A stretch of DNA of 64,000 bases from Streptomyces sp. NBC_00271 (lineage in GTDB: Bacteria > Actinomycetota > Actinomycetes > Streptomycetales > Streptomycetaceae): assembly GCF_036178845.1 (NCBI RefSeq), contig NZ_CP108070.1, positions 4,278,001-4,342,000 of the forward strand, read 5' to 3'. The notes beneath the pieces are model-generated. The model made no database searches. It was given only the letters and a program-made list of their open reading frames with translations, and was not told where the DNA came from. Position numbers and translations under genes: made by a program. Numbering within the stretch: the stretch's first letter is position 1; every line of letters starts with the position of its first letter. Positions 43,755-52,581 of this stretch are shown in pieces.

Positions 43755-44522
43755 GTGAGCGAGCCCGTCATATCCCTGCGCGGCGTGACCGCCGAGCTGG
43801 GTTCGCGCCCCGTCCTGCGCGGCATCGACCTCACCGTGCACCGCGGTGAGGTCGTCGCGCTGCTCGGCGCCAACGGCTCCGGCAAGTCGACGGCCATCCG
43901 CAGCGTCATCGGCCAGGTCCCGGTCAGCGGCGGCGAGATAGAGATCTTCGGCACCCCGCGGCGCCGCTTCCGCGACTGGAAGCGGGTGGGGTACGTGCCG
44001 CAGCGCACGACCGCCGCGGGCGGCGTGCCCGCCACGGTGACCGAGATCGTCGCCTCCGGCCGGCTCTCCCGTGCCCGCTTCGGCGTGCTGCGCAAGGCCG
44101 ACCACGAGGCCGTACGGCACGCCCTGGAGCTCGTCGGCATGGCGGACCGCGCCAAGGACTCGGTGAACGCCCTGTCGGGCGGCCAGCACCAGCGCGTCCT
44201 GATCGCCCGCGCCCTCGCCTCCGAACCCGAGCTGCTGATCATGGACGAGCCGATGGCGGGCGTCGACCTCGCGAGCCAGGAGGTGCTGGCCCGGACCCTG
44301 CGCGAGCAGGTCGCGGCGGGCACCACCGTCCTGCTCGTCCTGCACGAGCTGGGCCCCCTGGAGCCACTGATCGACCGCGCGGTCGTCCTGCGCGACGGCT
44401 GCGTCCTGCACGACGGCCCGCCCCCGCGGGCGGTCGGCCAGCACGCGCTGCCCGGCCACGACCACGTACACCCGCACGCGGCTCACGACGCCGAACCGAT
44501 CCGGACGGGACTGCTGAGCTGA
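43755..44522 (+). CDS. znuC: Zinc ABC transporter, ATP-binding protein
   Basis: 255 aa. Walker A LGANGSGKSTAIRSV (about 38-46), Q-loop VPQR, signature LSGGQHQRVLIARAL (about 142), Walker B LLIMDEPMAGVDLAS (about 162), switch His in LVLHELG. The last 20 residues are His-rich (GQHALPGHDHVHPHAAHD), which could bind zinc. GTG start with AGGAGGAGAGC. Energises ZnuB. Confidence 0.95.
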   Translation: MSEPVISLRGVTAELGSRPVLRGIDLTVHRGEVVALLGANGSGKSTAIRSVIGQVPVSGGEIEIFGTPRRRFRDWKRVGYVPQRTTAAGGVPATVTEIVASGRLSRARFGVLRKADHEAVRHALELVGMADRAKDSVNALSGGQHQRVLIARALASEPELLIMDEPMAGVDLASQEVLARTLREQVAAGTTVLLVLHELGPLEPLIDRAVVLRDGCVLHDGPPPRAVGQHALPGHDHVHPHAAHDAEPIRTGLLS

Positions 44523-44538
44523 TGGGACCGCAGAGCTG

Positions 44539-45441
44539 ATGGACATCCTGAACTACGACTTCATGCAGCGGGCGCTGCTCGCCGCCGTCCTGGTGGGCAT
44601 CACCGCGCCCGCTGTCGGCATCTACCTCGTCCAGCGCCGCCAGGCCCTGATGGGCGACGGCATCGGCCATGTGGCGATGACCGGTGTCGGCCTCGGCTTC
44701 CTGCTCTCCACCAACCCGGTGTGGATGGCGACGGCCGTCTCGGTCCTCGGCGCCGTGATCATGGAGCTGATCCGCTGGTACGGCAAGACGCGCGGCGACA
44801 TCGCGCTCGCCATGCTCTTCTACGGCGGTATGGCGGGCGGCGTGATGTTCATCAACCTCGCGCCGGGCGGGTCCAACGCCAACCTGACCTCGTACCTCTT
44901 CGGCTCCCTGTCCACGGTCTCCGAGTCCGACGTGACGGCGATCTGCGTACTCGCGGCCTTCGTGGTCCTGGTCACCCTGGGCCTGCGCCGACAGCTGTTC
45001 GCGGTCAGCCAGGACGAGGAGTTCGCGCGGGTGACGGGCCTGCCGGTGCGTGCCCTGAACCTGCTCACCGCCGTCACCGCCGCCGTCACCGTGACGGTCG
45101 CGATGCGGGTGGTCGGCCTGCTCCTGGTCAGCGCGCTGATGGTGGTCCCGGTGGCCGCGGCCCAGCAGCTCAGCCGCAGCTTCGCCGCCACCTTCGCGAT
45201 CGCGGTGGCCATCGGGGTGAGCGTGACGATCGGCGGCACCGTGACGTCGTACTACCAGGACGTGCCGCCCGGTGCGACGATCGTGTTGCTGACCATCGGC
45301 GCGTTCATCGTGCTCACCGCGCTGGCGACCCCGCTGGCCCGGCGCCGTGCCCGGGCCCTGGCCGCCGCGCAGGGGGCCGGAGACCCCGCGGAGTGCGCAA
45401 TTCCGGCCACCCGCGGCCCGGAACGCAAGGTCGGCGTCTGA
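44539..45441 (+). CDS. znuB: Zinc ABC transporter, permease
   Basis: 300 aa, about eight membrane helices of the ABC-3 family (LLAAVLVGITAPAVGIYLVQ, GDGIGHVAMTGVGLGFLLST, then LLTAVTAAVTVTVAMRVVGL). GDGIGHVAMTGVG and the conserved GLLLVSALMVVPVAAA loop match ZnuB/AdcB-like permeases. It forms the membrane channel for zinc uptake. 16 bp after znuC; no strong ribosome site, so coupling is likely. Confidence 0.95.
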   Translation: MDILNYDFMQRALLAAVLVGITAPAVGIYLVQRRQALMGDGIGHVAMTGVGLGFLLSTNPVWMATAVSVLGAVIMELIRWYGKTRGDIALAMLFYGGMAGGVMFINLAPGGSNANLTSYLFGSLSTVSESDVTAICVLAAFVVLVTLGLRRQLFAVSQDEEFARVTGLPVRALNLLTAVTAAVTVTVAMRVVGLLLVSALMVVPVAAAQQLSRSFAATFAIAVAIGVSVTIGGTVTSYYQDVPPGATIVLLTIGAFIVLTALATPLARRRARALAAAQGAGDPAECAIPATRGPERKVGV

Positions 45442-45499
45442 CCACGCACAGTCCGGGCTGGCACAATGGCCGGGCAAGGGCAGACGTGAGGAGGCAACG

Positions 45500-45925
45500 G
45501 TGACAACCGCTGGATCGCCCGTTCGGGGCCGTTCCACCCGGCAGCGTGCCGCCGTGGCGGCGGCACTCGACGAGGTGGACGAGTTCCGCAGTGCGCAGGA
45601 GCTCCACGACATGCTCAAGCACAAGGGTGACTCCGTCGGACTCACCACCGTGTACCGCACGCTGCAGTCCCTCGCCGACGCCGGCGAGGTCGACGTACTG
45701 CGTACCTCCGACGGCGAGTCCGTCTACCGCCGCTGCTCCACCGGCGAGCACCACCACCACCTCGTCTGCCGCGTCTGCGGCAAGGCGGTCGAGGTCGAGG
45801 GCCCGGCCGTCGAGAAGTGGGCGGAGGCGATCGCGGTGGAGTACGGCTATGTGAACGTCGCGCACACGGTGGAGATCTTCGGCACCTGCGCGGACTGCGC
45901 GCAGTGCGCGGCGGCGAAGGGCTGA
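45500..45925 (+). CDS. zur: Zinc uptake regulator, Fur family
   Basis: 141 aa from GTG 45500 (GAGGAGGCAACG upstream). Winged helix (about 8-75: TRQRAAVAAALDEVDEFRSA, DSVGLTTVYRTLQSLADAGE), regulatory metal site GEHHHHLVCRVCG and structural zinc Cys4 (CRVCG with CADCAQC). With zinc bound it represses zinc uptake genes; the Zur-like boxes before znuA make this operon the likely target, with zur itself co-regulated as the last gene. Confidence 0.95.
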   Translation: MTTAGSPVRGRSTRQRAAVAAALDEVDEFRSAQELHDMLKHKGDSVGLTTVYRTLQSLADAGEVDVLRTSDGESVYRRCSTGEHHHHLVCRVCGKAVEVEGPAVEKWAEAIAVEYGYVNVAHTVEIFGTCADCAQCAAAKG

Positions 45926-45937
45926 ACCCCGAGCGCG

Positions 45938-46498
45938 TCAGACGCGTGTCAGGTTGCGGTCGAGGATCGCCCGCAACCTCTCCACGTCCGCGGGGGTCCG
46001 GGCGGCGCGCTTGGGCAGCACGGTGAAGCAGGCGGCGTTCTTGTCGGCGCTGAACAGGACGAAGATGTCCGGCTTCTCGCGGTAGCGGGGCTGGGCGGCC
46101 CAGTTGACCGACGCCGTCGTGTTGTCGGTGGTCACCGACACCCCGGCGTCCGTCACCCTCACCCGGAAGGTGCCGTGCCGCTCCGAGATGCGGTACACGT
46201 GACGGGCCTGGAGCCAGGGCGTGAACCCGATCAGGAGCGCGCTGAAGACCATCCAGACCAGCAGGAACACCGGCACCTCGCCGCCGGCCAGCGCGACCAC
46301 ACCCTCCAGGGCGACGAAGACGGCCACGACGCCGACCAACCCGAGCTGGATCCGGCTCGCCCGGCTGACACGTCTTCGCGCGCTCAGCGCCGAGGTGTAC
46401 TCCCCGACGGCCGGCCGGTACTCCAGCTCGACGGCATCCGCCCCGTACCCCTGCCCCTGCAATTCCTGCTGCTGCGCAGCACCCTGGTCCTCGACCAC
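45938..46498 (-). CDS. YcxB-like membrane protein
   Basis: 186 aa. A Gln/Gly-rich N terminus, two membrane helices (LGLVGVVAVFVALEGVVALA and VFLLVWMVFSALLIGFTPWL, about 52-95) and a C-terminal YcxB-like beta domain (FRVRVTDAGVSVTTDNTTAS, then DIFVLFSADKNAACFTVLPK RAA). Function of the family is unknown. It converges on zur with 12 bp between stops. Confidence 0.82.
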   Translation of the reverse strand: MVEDQGAAQQQELQGQGYGADAVELEYRPAVGEYTSALSARRRVSRASRIQLGLVGVVAVFVALEGVVALAGGEVPVFLLVWMVFSALLIGFTPWLQARHVYRISERHGTFRVRVTDAGVSVTTDNTTASVNWAAQPRYREKPDIFVLFSADKNAACFTVLPKRAARTPADVERLRAILDRNLTRV

Positions 46499-46572
46499 GG
46501 CCCCTCCCCAGTGCGGTGGTGATGAGCCGTGATCGTAACGTCAGGTTCGGACAACGCCCCAGGCAGCAGGTG

Positions 46573-47418
46573 CTACGAGCCGTCGCCCCGCATGCCCTGC
46601 TCCATCGCGAGCAGTTGCTCGTTCGGGACGGCGCCGCCGAAGCGGCGGTCGCGCTGGGCGAACTCGACGCACGCCCGCCACAGGTCGCGCCGGTCGAAGT
46701 CCGGCCACAGCACGTTCTGGAAGACCATCTCGGCGTAGGCGCTCTGCCAGAGCAGGTAGTTGGAGGTGCGCTGCTCGCCGCTCGGCCGCAGGAACAGGTC
46801 CACGTCGGGCATGTCCGGGTAGTAGAGGTACTTCGCGAAGGTCTTCTCGGTGACCTTCGACGGGTCGAGCCGGCCGTCCTTGATGTCCTGAGCCAAGGCC
46901 TGCGCGGCGTCGGTGATTTCGGCGCGACCGCCGTAGTTCATGCAGAAGTACAACGTCAGCCGGTTGTTGTCCTTGGTCTGCTCCTGGGCGATCTGGAGCT
47001 CCTTGGCCACCGACTTCCACAGCTTGGGCATCCGGCCCACCCAGCGGACCCGGATGCCGAGTTCGTCGAGCTGGTCGCGGGTCTTGCGGATGAAGTCGCG
47101 GTTGAAGTTCATCAGGAAGCGCACCTCGTCGGGCGAGCGCTTCCAGTTCTCGGTGGAGAAGGCGTACAGCGAGATGGCGCCGACCCCCATCTCGATCGCG
47201 CCCTGCAGCACGTCGAGGACGCGCTCGGCGCCGACCTTGTGCCCCTCGGTACGCGGCAGCCCGCGCTCCTTCGCCCAGCGCCCGTTCCCGTCCATCACGA
47301 TCGCCACGTGGTTCGGGATCAGCTCACCGGGGAGCTTGGGCGCGACGGCTCCGGACGGGTGCGGTTCCGGCGTCCTGTACTCGCGGCGCTGGCGTCCCAG
47401 GATCCCGCGTACGACCAT
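46573..47418 (-). CDS. uppS: Isoprenyl (undecaprenyl-type) diphosphate synthase
   Basis: 281-aa cis-prenyltransferase making the lipid carrier for cell-wall glycans. Signature [20 protein letters not shown] (catalytic Asp near 42), [20 protein letters not shown], and the closing [20 protein letters not shown] and WPDF. ATG at 47418 follows GAGGGAGACG. It is 22 bp downstream of recO on the same strand, an arrangement I recall in other streptomycetes. Chain length cannot be read with certainty. Confidence 0.96.
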   Translation of the reverse strand: MVVRGILGRQRREYRTPEPHPSGAVAPKLPGELIPNHVAIVMDGNGRWAKERGLPRTEGHKVGAERVLDVLQGAIEMGVGAISLYAFSTENWKRSPDEVRFLMNFNRDFIRKTRDQLDELGIRVRWVGRMPKLWKSVAKELQIAQEQTKDNNRLTLYFCMNYGGRAEITDAAQALAQDIKDGRLDPSKVTEKTFAKYLYYPDMPDVDLFLRPSGEQRTSNYLLWQSAYAEMVFQNVLWPDFDRRDLWRACVEFAQRDRRFGGAVPNEQLLAMEQGMRGDGS

Positions 47419-47440
47419 GTGCTTCTCGTCTCCCTCAGTC

Positions 47441-48187
47441 TTACTTTTCCACGTACCGGAGTGAGCGCAGCCCGCGCTCCAGATGCCAGTGCAGATAGGC
47501 CGACACCAGCCCGCTGCCCTCCCGGACATACCGCGGCTCGCACGCGTCCGCGGTCTCCCAGTCTCCCGTCAGCAGCGCGCCGAGCAGTTCGAGGGCCCCC
47601 GCCGAGGGTACGACGCTGCCGGGCACCCGGCAGTCCACGCAGACGGAACCTCCCGCCGCGACCGAGAAGAACCGATTCGGTCCCGGCATCCCGCACTTCG
47701 CGCAGGCGCTGAAGCTGGGCGCGTAGCCGTTCACGGCGAGGGAGCGCAGCAGGAAGGCGTCGAGGACGAGGTGCGGCTCGTGCTCGCCCCGGGCGAGGGT
47801 GCGCAGCCCGCCGACGAGCAGCAGATACTGCTGCACGGCGGGCTCCCCCTCGTGATCGGTGAACCGCTCGGCGGTTTCGAGCATGGCCGTACCGGCGGTG
47901 TAGCGCGCGTAGTCCGTCACGATCCCGCCGCCGTACGGAGCGATCGTCTCGCTCTGCGTGCACAGCGGAAGGCCGCGCCCGATCAGCTCGCTCCCCCGCG
48001 CGAAGAACTGCACGTCCACGTGTGAGAAGGGTTCGAGCCGCGCCCCGAACTTCGACTTGGTCCGCCGTACACCACGGGCCACGGCCCGTACGCGGCCGTG
48101 ACCGCGGGTGAGCAGCGTGATGATCCGGTCCGCCTCACCCAGCTTCTGGGTGCGCAGCACGATGCCGTCGTCGCGGAACAGACTCAT
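47441..48187 (-). CDS. recO: DNA repair protein RecO
   Basis: 248 aa. N-terminal OB fold ([40 protein letters not shown]) and a helical C-terminal domain with a zinc-type Cys4 (CAKCG at about 169 and CVDCR at about 193). Mediates RecA loading in RecF-pathway recombination. Upstream partner of uppS. Confidence 0.96.
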   Translation of the reverse strand: MSLFRDDGIVLRTQKLGEADRIITLLTRGHGRVRAVARGVRRTKSKFGARLEPFSHVDVQFFARGSELIGRGLPLCTQSETIAPYGGGIVTDYARYTAGTAMLETAERFTDHEGEPAVQQYLLLVGGLRTLARGEHEPHLVLDAFLLRSLAVNGYAPSFSACAKCGMPGPNRFFSVAAGGSVCVDCRVPGSVVPSAGALELLGALLTGDWETADACEPRYVREGSGLVSAYLHWHLERGLRSLRYVEK

Positions 48188-48299
48188 GGGGCCATTCTCG
48201 CGTACGCAAGGGCGTGCACCGGCGGGTGCCGTACTTCTTGCCGGTGAAGATGGCCGACTCGCCTGGCGGCCGACCGCTCACGTCGGTAAGACTCTCGGT

Positions 48300-48569
48300 A
48301 TGAGCCTGGAGCGAGTCACCATCACCATCCCGAGCGAGACGCTCGACGCGGTCAAGTCGGCCGCCGAGCGCGAAGGCCTGAGTGTCTCCGCCTGGCTTTC
48401 GCGTGCCGCCGAACACGCGGCGAAGATCGAAGCCGGGCTGGCCGCGGCGGAGGAGGCCATGGCATACGTCGATCCACCCACGCCGGACGAGCAGGCATGG
48501 GTCGACGATTTCATGAACCGCGTGACTCAGCCCACGCCCACGGCCGAGCAGTCGCAGGGTGCCGCGTGA
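48300..48569 (+). CDS. Ribbon-helix-helix-type antitoxin (VapB-like)
   Basis: 89 aa. An N-terminal beta strand and two helices (RVTITIPSETLDAVKSAAER, GLSVSAWLSRAAEHAAKIEA, about 3-45) match a ribbon-helix-helix DNA-binding fold; the C-terminal half is acidic and Pro-rich (VDPPTPDEQAWVDDFMNRVT), the usual toxin-binding tail. It overlaps the PIN gene by 4 bp, the standard order for type II modules. It should neutralise the toxin and repress the promoter. Confidence 0.82.
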   Translation: MSLERVTITIPSETLDAVKSAAEREGLSVSAWLSRAAEHAAKIEAGLAAAEEAMAYVDPPTPDEQAWVDDFMNRVTQPTPTAEQSQGAA

Positions 48570-48970
48570 ACGTGCTCAGGCCCGTGGTCTATGACGCCGG
48601 GGCACTGATCGCCGCGGAACGGAACCACGCCGCTTTCTGGCGAGCCCACCGCTCCTACCTCACCGCGGGCGGCCTGCCCCTGGCACCCGCACCGGTCGTG
48701 GCGCAGGCCTGGCGGGATGGCGCCCGCCAGGCCCAGTTGGCCCGGATCCTCAACGGCTGCGAGGTCCCCGTACTCGATCACGCACTCGCCAGGAGGGTGG
48801 GGGCGCTCTTGGGACAGGCCGCCACGTCGGACCCGGTCGACGGCACCGTCGCGGTGCTGGCGGCGGACCTCGGTGGCGTGATTGTCACGTCGGACCCCGG
48901 AGACATCCAGCACCTCCTGGACCGACTCGGTCCCGCGGGCAAGCGTGCCGAGGTCGCTCCGTTGCACTGA
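48566..48970 (+). CDS. PIN-domain toxin (VapC-like RNase)
   Basis: 134 aa. PIN acidic residues: Asp10 in VVYDAGALIAAERN (with Glu18), the pair in SDPVDGTVAVLAADL (about 90-102) and Asp in IVTSDPGDIQHLL. Expected to be a magnesium-dependent endoribonuclease inhibited by the upstream protein. GTG start at 48566 in a GTGA overlap. The cut RNA is unknown. Confidence 0.85.
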   Translation: MNVLRPVVYDAGALIAAERNHAAFWRAHRSYLTAGGLPLAPAPVVAQAWRDGARQAQLARILNGCEVPVLDHALARRVGALLGQAATSDPVDGTVAVLAADLGGVIVTSDPGDIQHLLDRLGPAGKRAEVAPLH

Positions 48971-48988
48971 CGCCGGCCGAACCAGCGC

Positions 48989-49216
48989 TCACGGAACCTC
49001 ACCGCGGCTGCGTGCGTTCGCACACGCCGTGGCCGCGCTGAGCCGCTCCGCCGCGGTGGCCCGCCGAACGGCGTCCGGCGCGCAGTCCCACTCCTTGCCC
49101 CCACCCAGCGGTCTCAGCTGTACGTACGGTCCCTCGTGTCCCATCACCATGCCCACCCTCCCTGTGTGCGTGTCGACGACGAACGAGCCGATCGGCGGCT
49201 CCGTCGGCGGCCTCAC
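48989..49216 (-). CDS. Small conserved-type streptomycete protein
   Basis: 75 aa from GTG 49216, which overlaps the stop of the gene upstream (GTGA). IGSFVVDTHTGRVGMVMGHE then YVQLRPLGGGKEWDCAPDAV looks like a short beta-barrel; the rest is helical. I recognise this as a common small streptomycete protein of unknown role, often paired with a second tiny gene as here. Codon bias supports it. Confidence 0.7.
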   Translation of the reverse strand: MRPPTEPPIGSFVVDTHTGRVGMVMGHEGPYVQLRPLGGGKEWDCAPDAVRRATAAERLSAATACANARSRGEVP

Positions 49217-49371
49217 CACGGCGCCACCGCGTGCCGGGTCGCGACCTCGATGGAGCAGCCGCCCCGTTCGACACGCGGACAAGATGCCTCGCGCGCCGAA
49301 CTCGCCGGATCGATCCGGAGCGACGGCGACGTAATTCCGGCCCTCTCCAGTGCCGCCCGTAATTCCTTCAC
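49213..49371 (-). CDS. Tiny protein with a TTA codon at position 4
   Basis: 52 aa from GTG 49371, chosen because GGAGG lies 5 nt upstream; an ATG at 49419 would add 16 residues. MKELRAALERAGITSPSLRI is followed by a Cys-containing tail. Leu4 is encoded by TTA (49362-49360), rare in Streptomyces and read only by the bldA tRNA. Translationally coupled to the next gene through the 4-bp overlap. Function unknown. Confidence 0.6.
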   Translation of the reverse strand: MKELRAALERAGITSPSLRIDPASSAREASCPRVERGGCSIEVATRHAVAPW

Positions 49372-49638
49372 CGTTACCTCCGCCTCTTCGACGCAGAGCG
49401 CCGCGTGCAGTGCCTTCACCCTGCTCCCCCGACCTGCCGAGTTTCACTCTTCGCATCTCCAAAGTGACGCTCCGCATCTACACTCGGCAGGAGTCCGTCC
49501 CTACAAGTTCGGCGCGCCGTAGGTGCGCTCCCCCCACCCCAGGTCAGCCGACCTCGCCGGTGTTCGAGTGACGCAGGCACTAGTGTGATGCCGCAGAACA
49601 GGCGTGCGACACAGGGGATTTGGGAAAGGTGACCGGCC

Positions 49639-51885
49639 ATGCCGCTGAGCACCGGGGAATCGGAGTCCATCGGGTCGATAGGCGGCTACACGCTCGTCGA
49701 CCGGCTCGGCAGCGGTGGCATGGGCGTCGTCTACCTGGGACGTTCCGCCTCGGGACGGCAGGTCGCGGTCAAGGTCGTACACGCGCAGTACGCGCAGGAC
49801 GAGGAGTTCCGCGTCCGCTTCCGGCAGGAGATCTCGGCGGCCCGCCGGGTGAGCGGAGCGTTCACCGCTCCCGTGGTGGACGCCGATCCGGACGCCGAAG
49901 TGCCGTGGATGGCGACGCTGTACGTGCCGGGCCGGACGCTGTCCGAAATCGTGGCGAAGGAGGGCCCGTTGAGCGGGCACGCGCTGCGCACACTGGCGTT
50001 GGGGCTCGTCGAGGCGCTGCGGGACATCCACCAGGCCGGTGTGGTGCACCGGGATCTGAAGCCGAGCAACGTCCTGCTGGCCGAGGACGGTCCGCGCGTC
50101 ATCGACTTCGGTATCTCGCGCGCCGCCGACAACCAGGCCCTCACCGTGACGGGGCGGCTGATCGGTACCCCGCCCTTCATGTCCCCGGAGCAGTTCGCCT
50201 CGCCCCGGGACGTCACCGCCGCCTCGGACGTGTTCTCGCTGGGCTCGCTGCTGGTGTACGCGGCCACCGGCAACCGTCCCTTCGACGGCGGCAGCCCGTA
50301 CATGACGGGCTATCAGGTGGTGCACGAGCAGCCGACCCTGGACGGCGTACCGGAGCCTCTCAGGAGCATCGCCGAACGCTGCCTGGACAAGGACGCGACC
50401 GCCCGGCCCGACCTCACCGAGCTGCACCGACTGTTCAGGGACCTGCCGGACGTGGCGACCGCCCCTGCCACTCCGGCGCCGTCGGGCCCCTCGACCGTCG
50501 TGGGAGGCCGCAGGGCCGCCCGGAGGCACGGTGACACGACGACCTCGACCGGCTCCGGCCGCCGCGGTCGCCGGGTACGCCTCCTCGTCGCTCTCGGCGC
50601 GGCCCTGGCCGTCACGGCGGTGACCGCGTCGGTGTACTACCTGGTGGCGCGCCCGAAGAGCACCGAGGGCACCCCCGGCGGGCGGACGACCGCGTCCCGC
50701 GCCGCCGCTTCTCCCGCCGCGGCGCTCCCCGCCGGCTGGAAGCCCTGGCGCGCGAACCTCACCCAGGCCCCGGACAAGGCGTACGCGGACATCTCCGTCA
50801 GCGGCTCGGAGTCCGGCTGCCTGTCCGGCGGCTCCTCCCTGTACTGCGCGGGGTCCGGCTTCACGGTCGCCAAGCTCGACGCCGCCTCCGGCCGCGTCGA
50901 GTGGCGGGCCGGCCACACCCCGCAGACCACGCTGCCGCTCGGCGTCCGGGACGGGATCGTGTACACCTACGAGAAGCCGGGCCTGAACGTGCGCGAGACC
51001 TGGCGACTGGTCGCCCTCTCCGCCGGCACCGGAAAACGGCTCTGGTACCGCCCGATCAACGAGGTCCGGCCCGCCGTCCTGTTCGACGGCGGCATCCTCG
51101 CGAAGTCGGACGACGGGGAGGACGGGACGGAGTTCGTCGCCTTCGACGCCCGGACGGGCAAGGATCTGTGGCGGACACCGGCGAGGTCGTCGGTGACCAA
51201 CTCCTGCTCCCCGCTGGCCCTGGGCGGCATCCCCTACGGCCTGTGCACGCAGCAGAACTCCGACACGGGCCCGACCGGCCTGGTGCGCCTCGACCCGGCC
51301 GACGGCACGGCGCACGACCTCGCCAAGCTGCCCCACGGGGTGGTGCCGCTGGGCACCACGGGCGGGCAGCCGCTGTTCGCGGTGCCACGGAATGCGGCGG
51401 AGGACGAGTTCGCCGACAACGCGGACACCCCGTACTCGAGCCTGCTGAGGGTGAACCCGACCAGCGGCGCCCTCGTCCGGATCCCCCTGGCGGGCCCCCC
51501 GCGCGGCTCGGTCACCCTCCTCGACGGCGTCGTGTACTTCGTCCGGCCCGACGGGACCGTCACCGCGGTCAGGGTGACCGACGGCGCCCGGCTCTGGCAG
51601 CGTGAGACGCAGATCGAGAATCTGTCGAAGCCGGTGCTGTCGACGACGTACGACGACCTCTTCCTCGCCAACCGCTACGGCCGACTGCTCGCGCTCGACC
51701 GCGCGACCGGCGCCGCGCGGTGCAACACGGACAAGCTGGACAACCCGGGGAACTCGCCGGAGACCACGGTCCCGAGCCTGCTGCTCGTGAAGGACGCGAT
51801 CGTGGCCGTGGCGGGCGACACGGCCTTCTCCGTACGCCCGGACCGCCCCAAGGCCACACCGAAGCCGGCCGCGACCGGGAAGTGA
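49639..51885 (+). CDS. Receptor-type Ser/Thr protein kinase with PQQ-like beta-propeller
   Basis: 748 aa. Kinase domain about 15-275: glycine loop LGSGGMGVVYLGRSA, Lys in QVAVKVV (about 46), HRDLKPSNVLL (about 136), DFGISRAAD (about 156) and SPEQFASP. One membrane helix at about 314-337 (VRLLVALGAALAVTAVTASV). The extracellular part (about 370-740) carries repeats such as KLDAASGRVEWRAG and AFDARTGKDLWRTP typical of a PQQ-like propeller, probably a ligand- or wall-sensing domain. No clear partner gene nearby. Confidence 0.94.
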   Translation: MPLSTGESESIGSIGGYTLVDRLGSGGMGVVYLGRSASGRQVAVKVVHAQYAQDEEFRVRFRQEISAARRVSGAFTAPVVDADPDAEVPWMATLYVPGRTLSEIVAKEGPLSGHALRTLALGLVEALRDIHQAGVVHRDLKPSNVLLAEDGPRVIDFGISRAADNQALTVTGRLIGTPPFMSPEQFASPRDVTAASDVFSLGSLLVYAATGNRPFDGGSPYMTGYQVVHEQPTLDGVPEPLRSIAERCLDKDATARPDLTELHRLFRDLPDVATAPATPAPSGPSTVVGGRRAARRHGDTTTSTGSGRRGRRVRLLVALGAALAVTAVTASVYYLVARPKSTEGTPGGRTTASRAAASPAAALPAGWKPWRANLTQAPDKAYADISVSGSESGCLSGGSSLYCAGSGFTVAKLDAASGRVEWRAGHTPQTTLPLGVRDGIVYTYEKPGLNVRETWRLVALSAGTGKRLWYRPINEVRPAVLFDGGILAKSDDGEDGTEFVAFDARTGKDLWRTPARSSVTNSCSPLALGGIPYGLCTQQNSDTGPTGLVRLDPADGTAHDLAKLPHGVVPLGTTGGQPLFAVPRNAAEDEFADNADTPYSSLLRVNPTSGALVRIPLAGPPRGSVTLLDGVVYFVRPDGTVTAVRVTDGARLWQRETQIENLSKPVLSTTYDDLFLANRYGRLLALDRATGAARCNTDKLDNPGNSPETTVPSLLLVKDAIVAVAGDTAFSVRPDRPKATPKPAATGK

Positions 51886-51915
51886 CCCACGTCGTCGGCC
51901 GACCGCTTCGCCGGT

Positions 51916-52581
51916 TCACCGGGTCACGGACACCAACCCCGCCTCGTACGCGATGATGACCAGCTGGACCCGGTCCCGTGCGTCCAGCTTGGACAGCAGG
52001 CGGGTCAGGTACGTCTTCGCCGTGGCGACGCTGATGAAGAGCCGTTCGGCTATCTCGGCGTTGGACAGGCCCGTGCCGACCAGGGTGAGGACCTCGCGCT
52101 CGCGGTCCGTGATCGCGGTCAGGTCGCGGCGTGGCCGCGCGGGCTCGAAGGAGCGCGCGGAGGTGAAGTCCTGGATCAGGCGGCGGGTGACGCTGGGGGC
52201 GATGAGGGCGTCGCCGGCCGCCACGACCCGTATGGCACCGATGATGTCGTCCATGGCCATGTCCTTGACCAGGAACCCCGACGCGCCCGCGCGCAAAGCC
52301 CCGTACACGTAGTCGTCGTCGTCAAAGGTGGTCAGGACCACGACCCTCGACTCGCCCGCGCCCGTCGTGATCCGGCGGGTCGCCTCGATGCCGTCCACGC
52401 CGGGCATGCGGATGTCCATCACCACGACGTCGGGCCGGAGTTCCTCGGCGCGGGTCACCGCCTCCTCGCCGTCCGCGGCCTCCCCCACCACCTCCACGTC
52501 CTCGATGTCGGCGATGACCATCCGCAGGGCCGTGCGGATCAGCTGCTGGTCGTCGGCGAGGACGACACGGATCGGCATCAC
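51916..52581 (-). CDS. NarL/LuxR-family response regulator
   Basis: 221 aa. Receiver with VVLADDQQLIR and phospho-acceptor Asp in VVVMDIRMPGVDG (about 54); LuxR helix-turn-helix at about 150-210 (LTAITDREREVLTLVGTGLS, ATAKTYLTRLLSKLDARDRV). Its ATG overlaps the stop of the histidine kinase gene. Likely controls the divergent ABC exporter. Confidence 0.95.
   Translation of the reverse strand: MMPIRVVLADDQQLIRTALRMVIADIEDVEVVGEAADGEEAVTRAEELRPDVVVMDIRMPGVDGIEATRRITTGAGESRVVVLTTFDDDDYVYGALRAGASGFLVKDMAMDDIIGAIRVVAAGDALIAPSVTRRLIQDFTSARSFEPARPRRDLTAITDREREVLTLVGTGLSNAEIAERLFISVATAKTYLTRLLSKLDARDRVQLVIIAYEAGLVSVTR

Noticed and set aside
49501..51336. 611-codon minus-strand frame opposite the kinase
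   Set aside because: The plus-strand kinase has all catalytic motifs; the minus-strand product has none.
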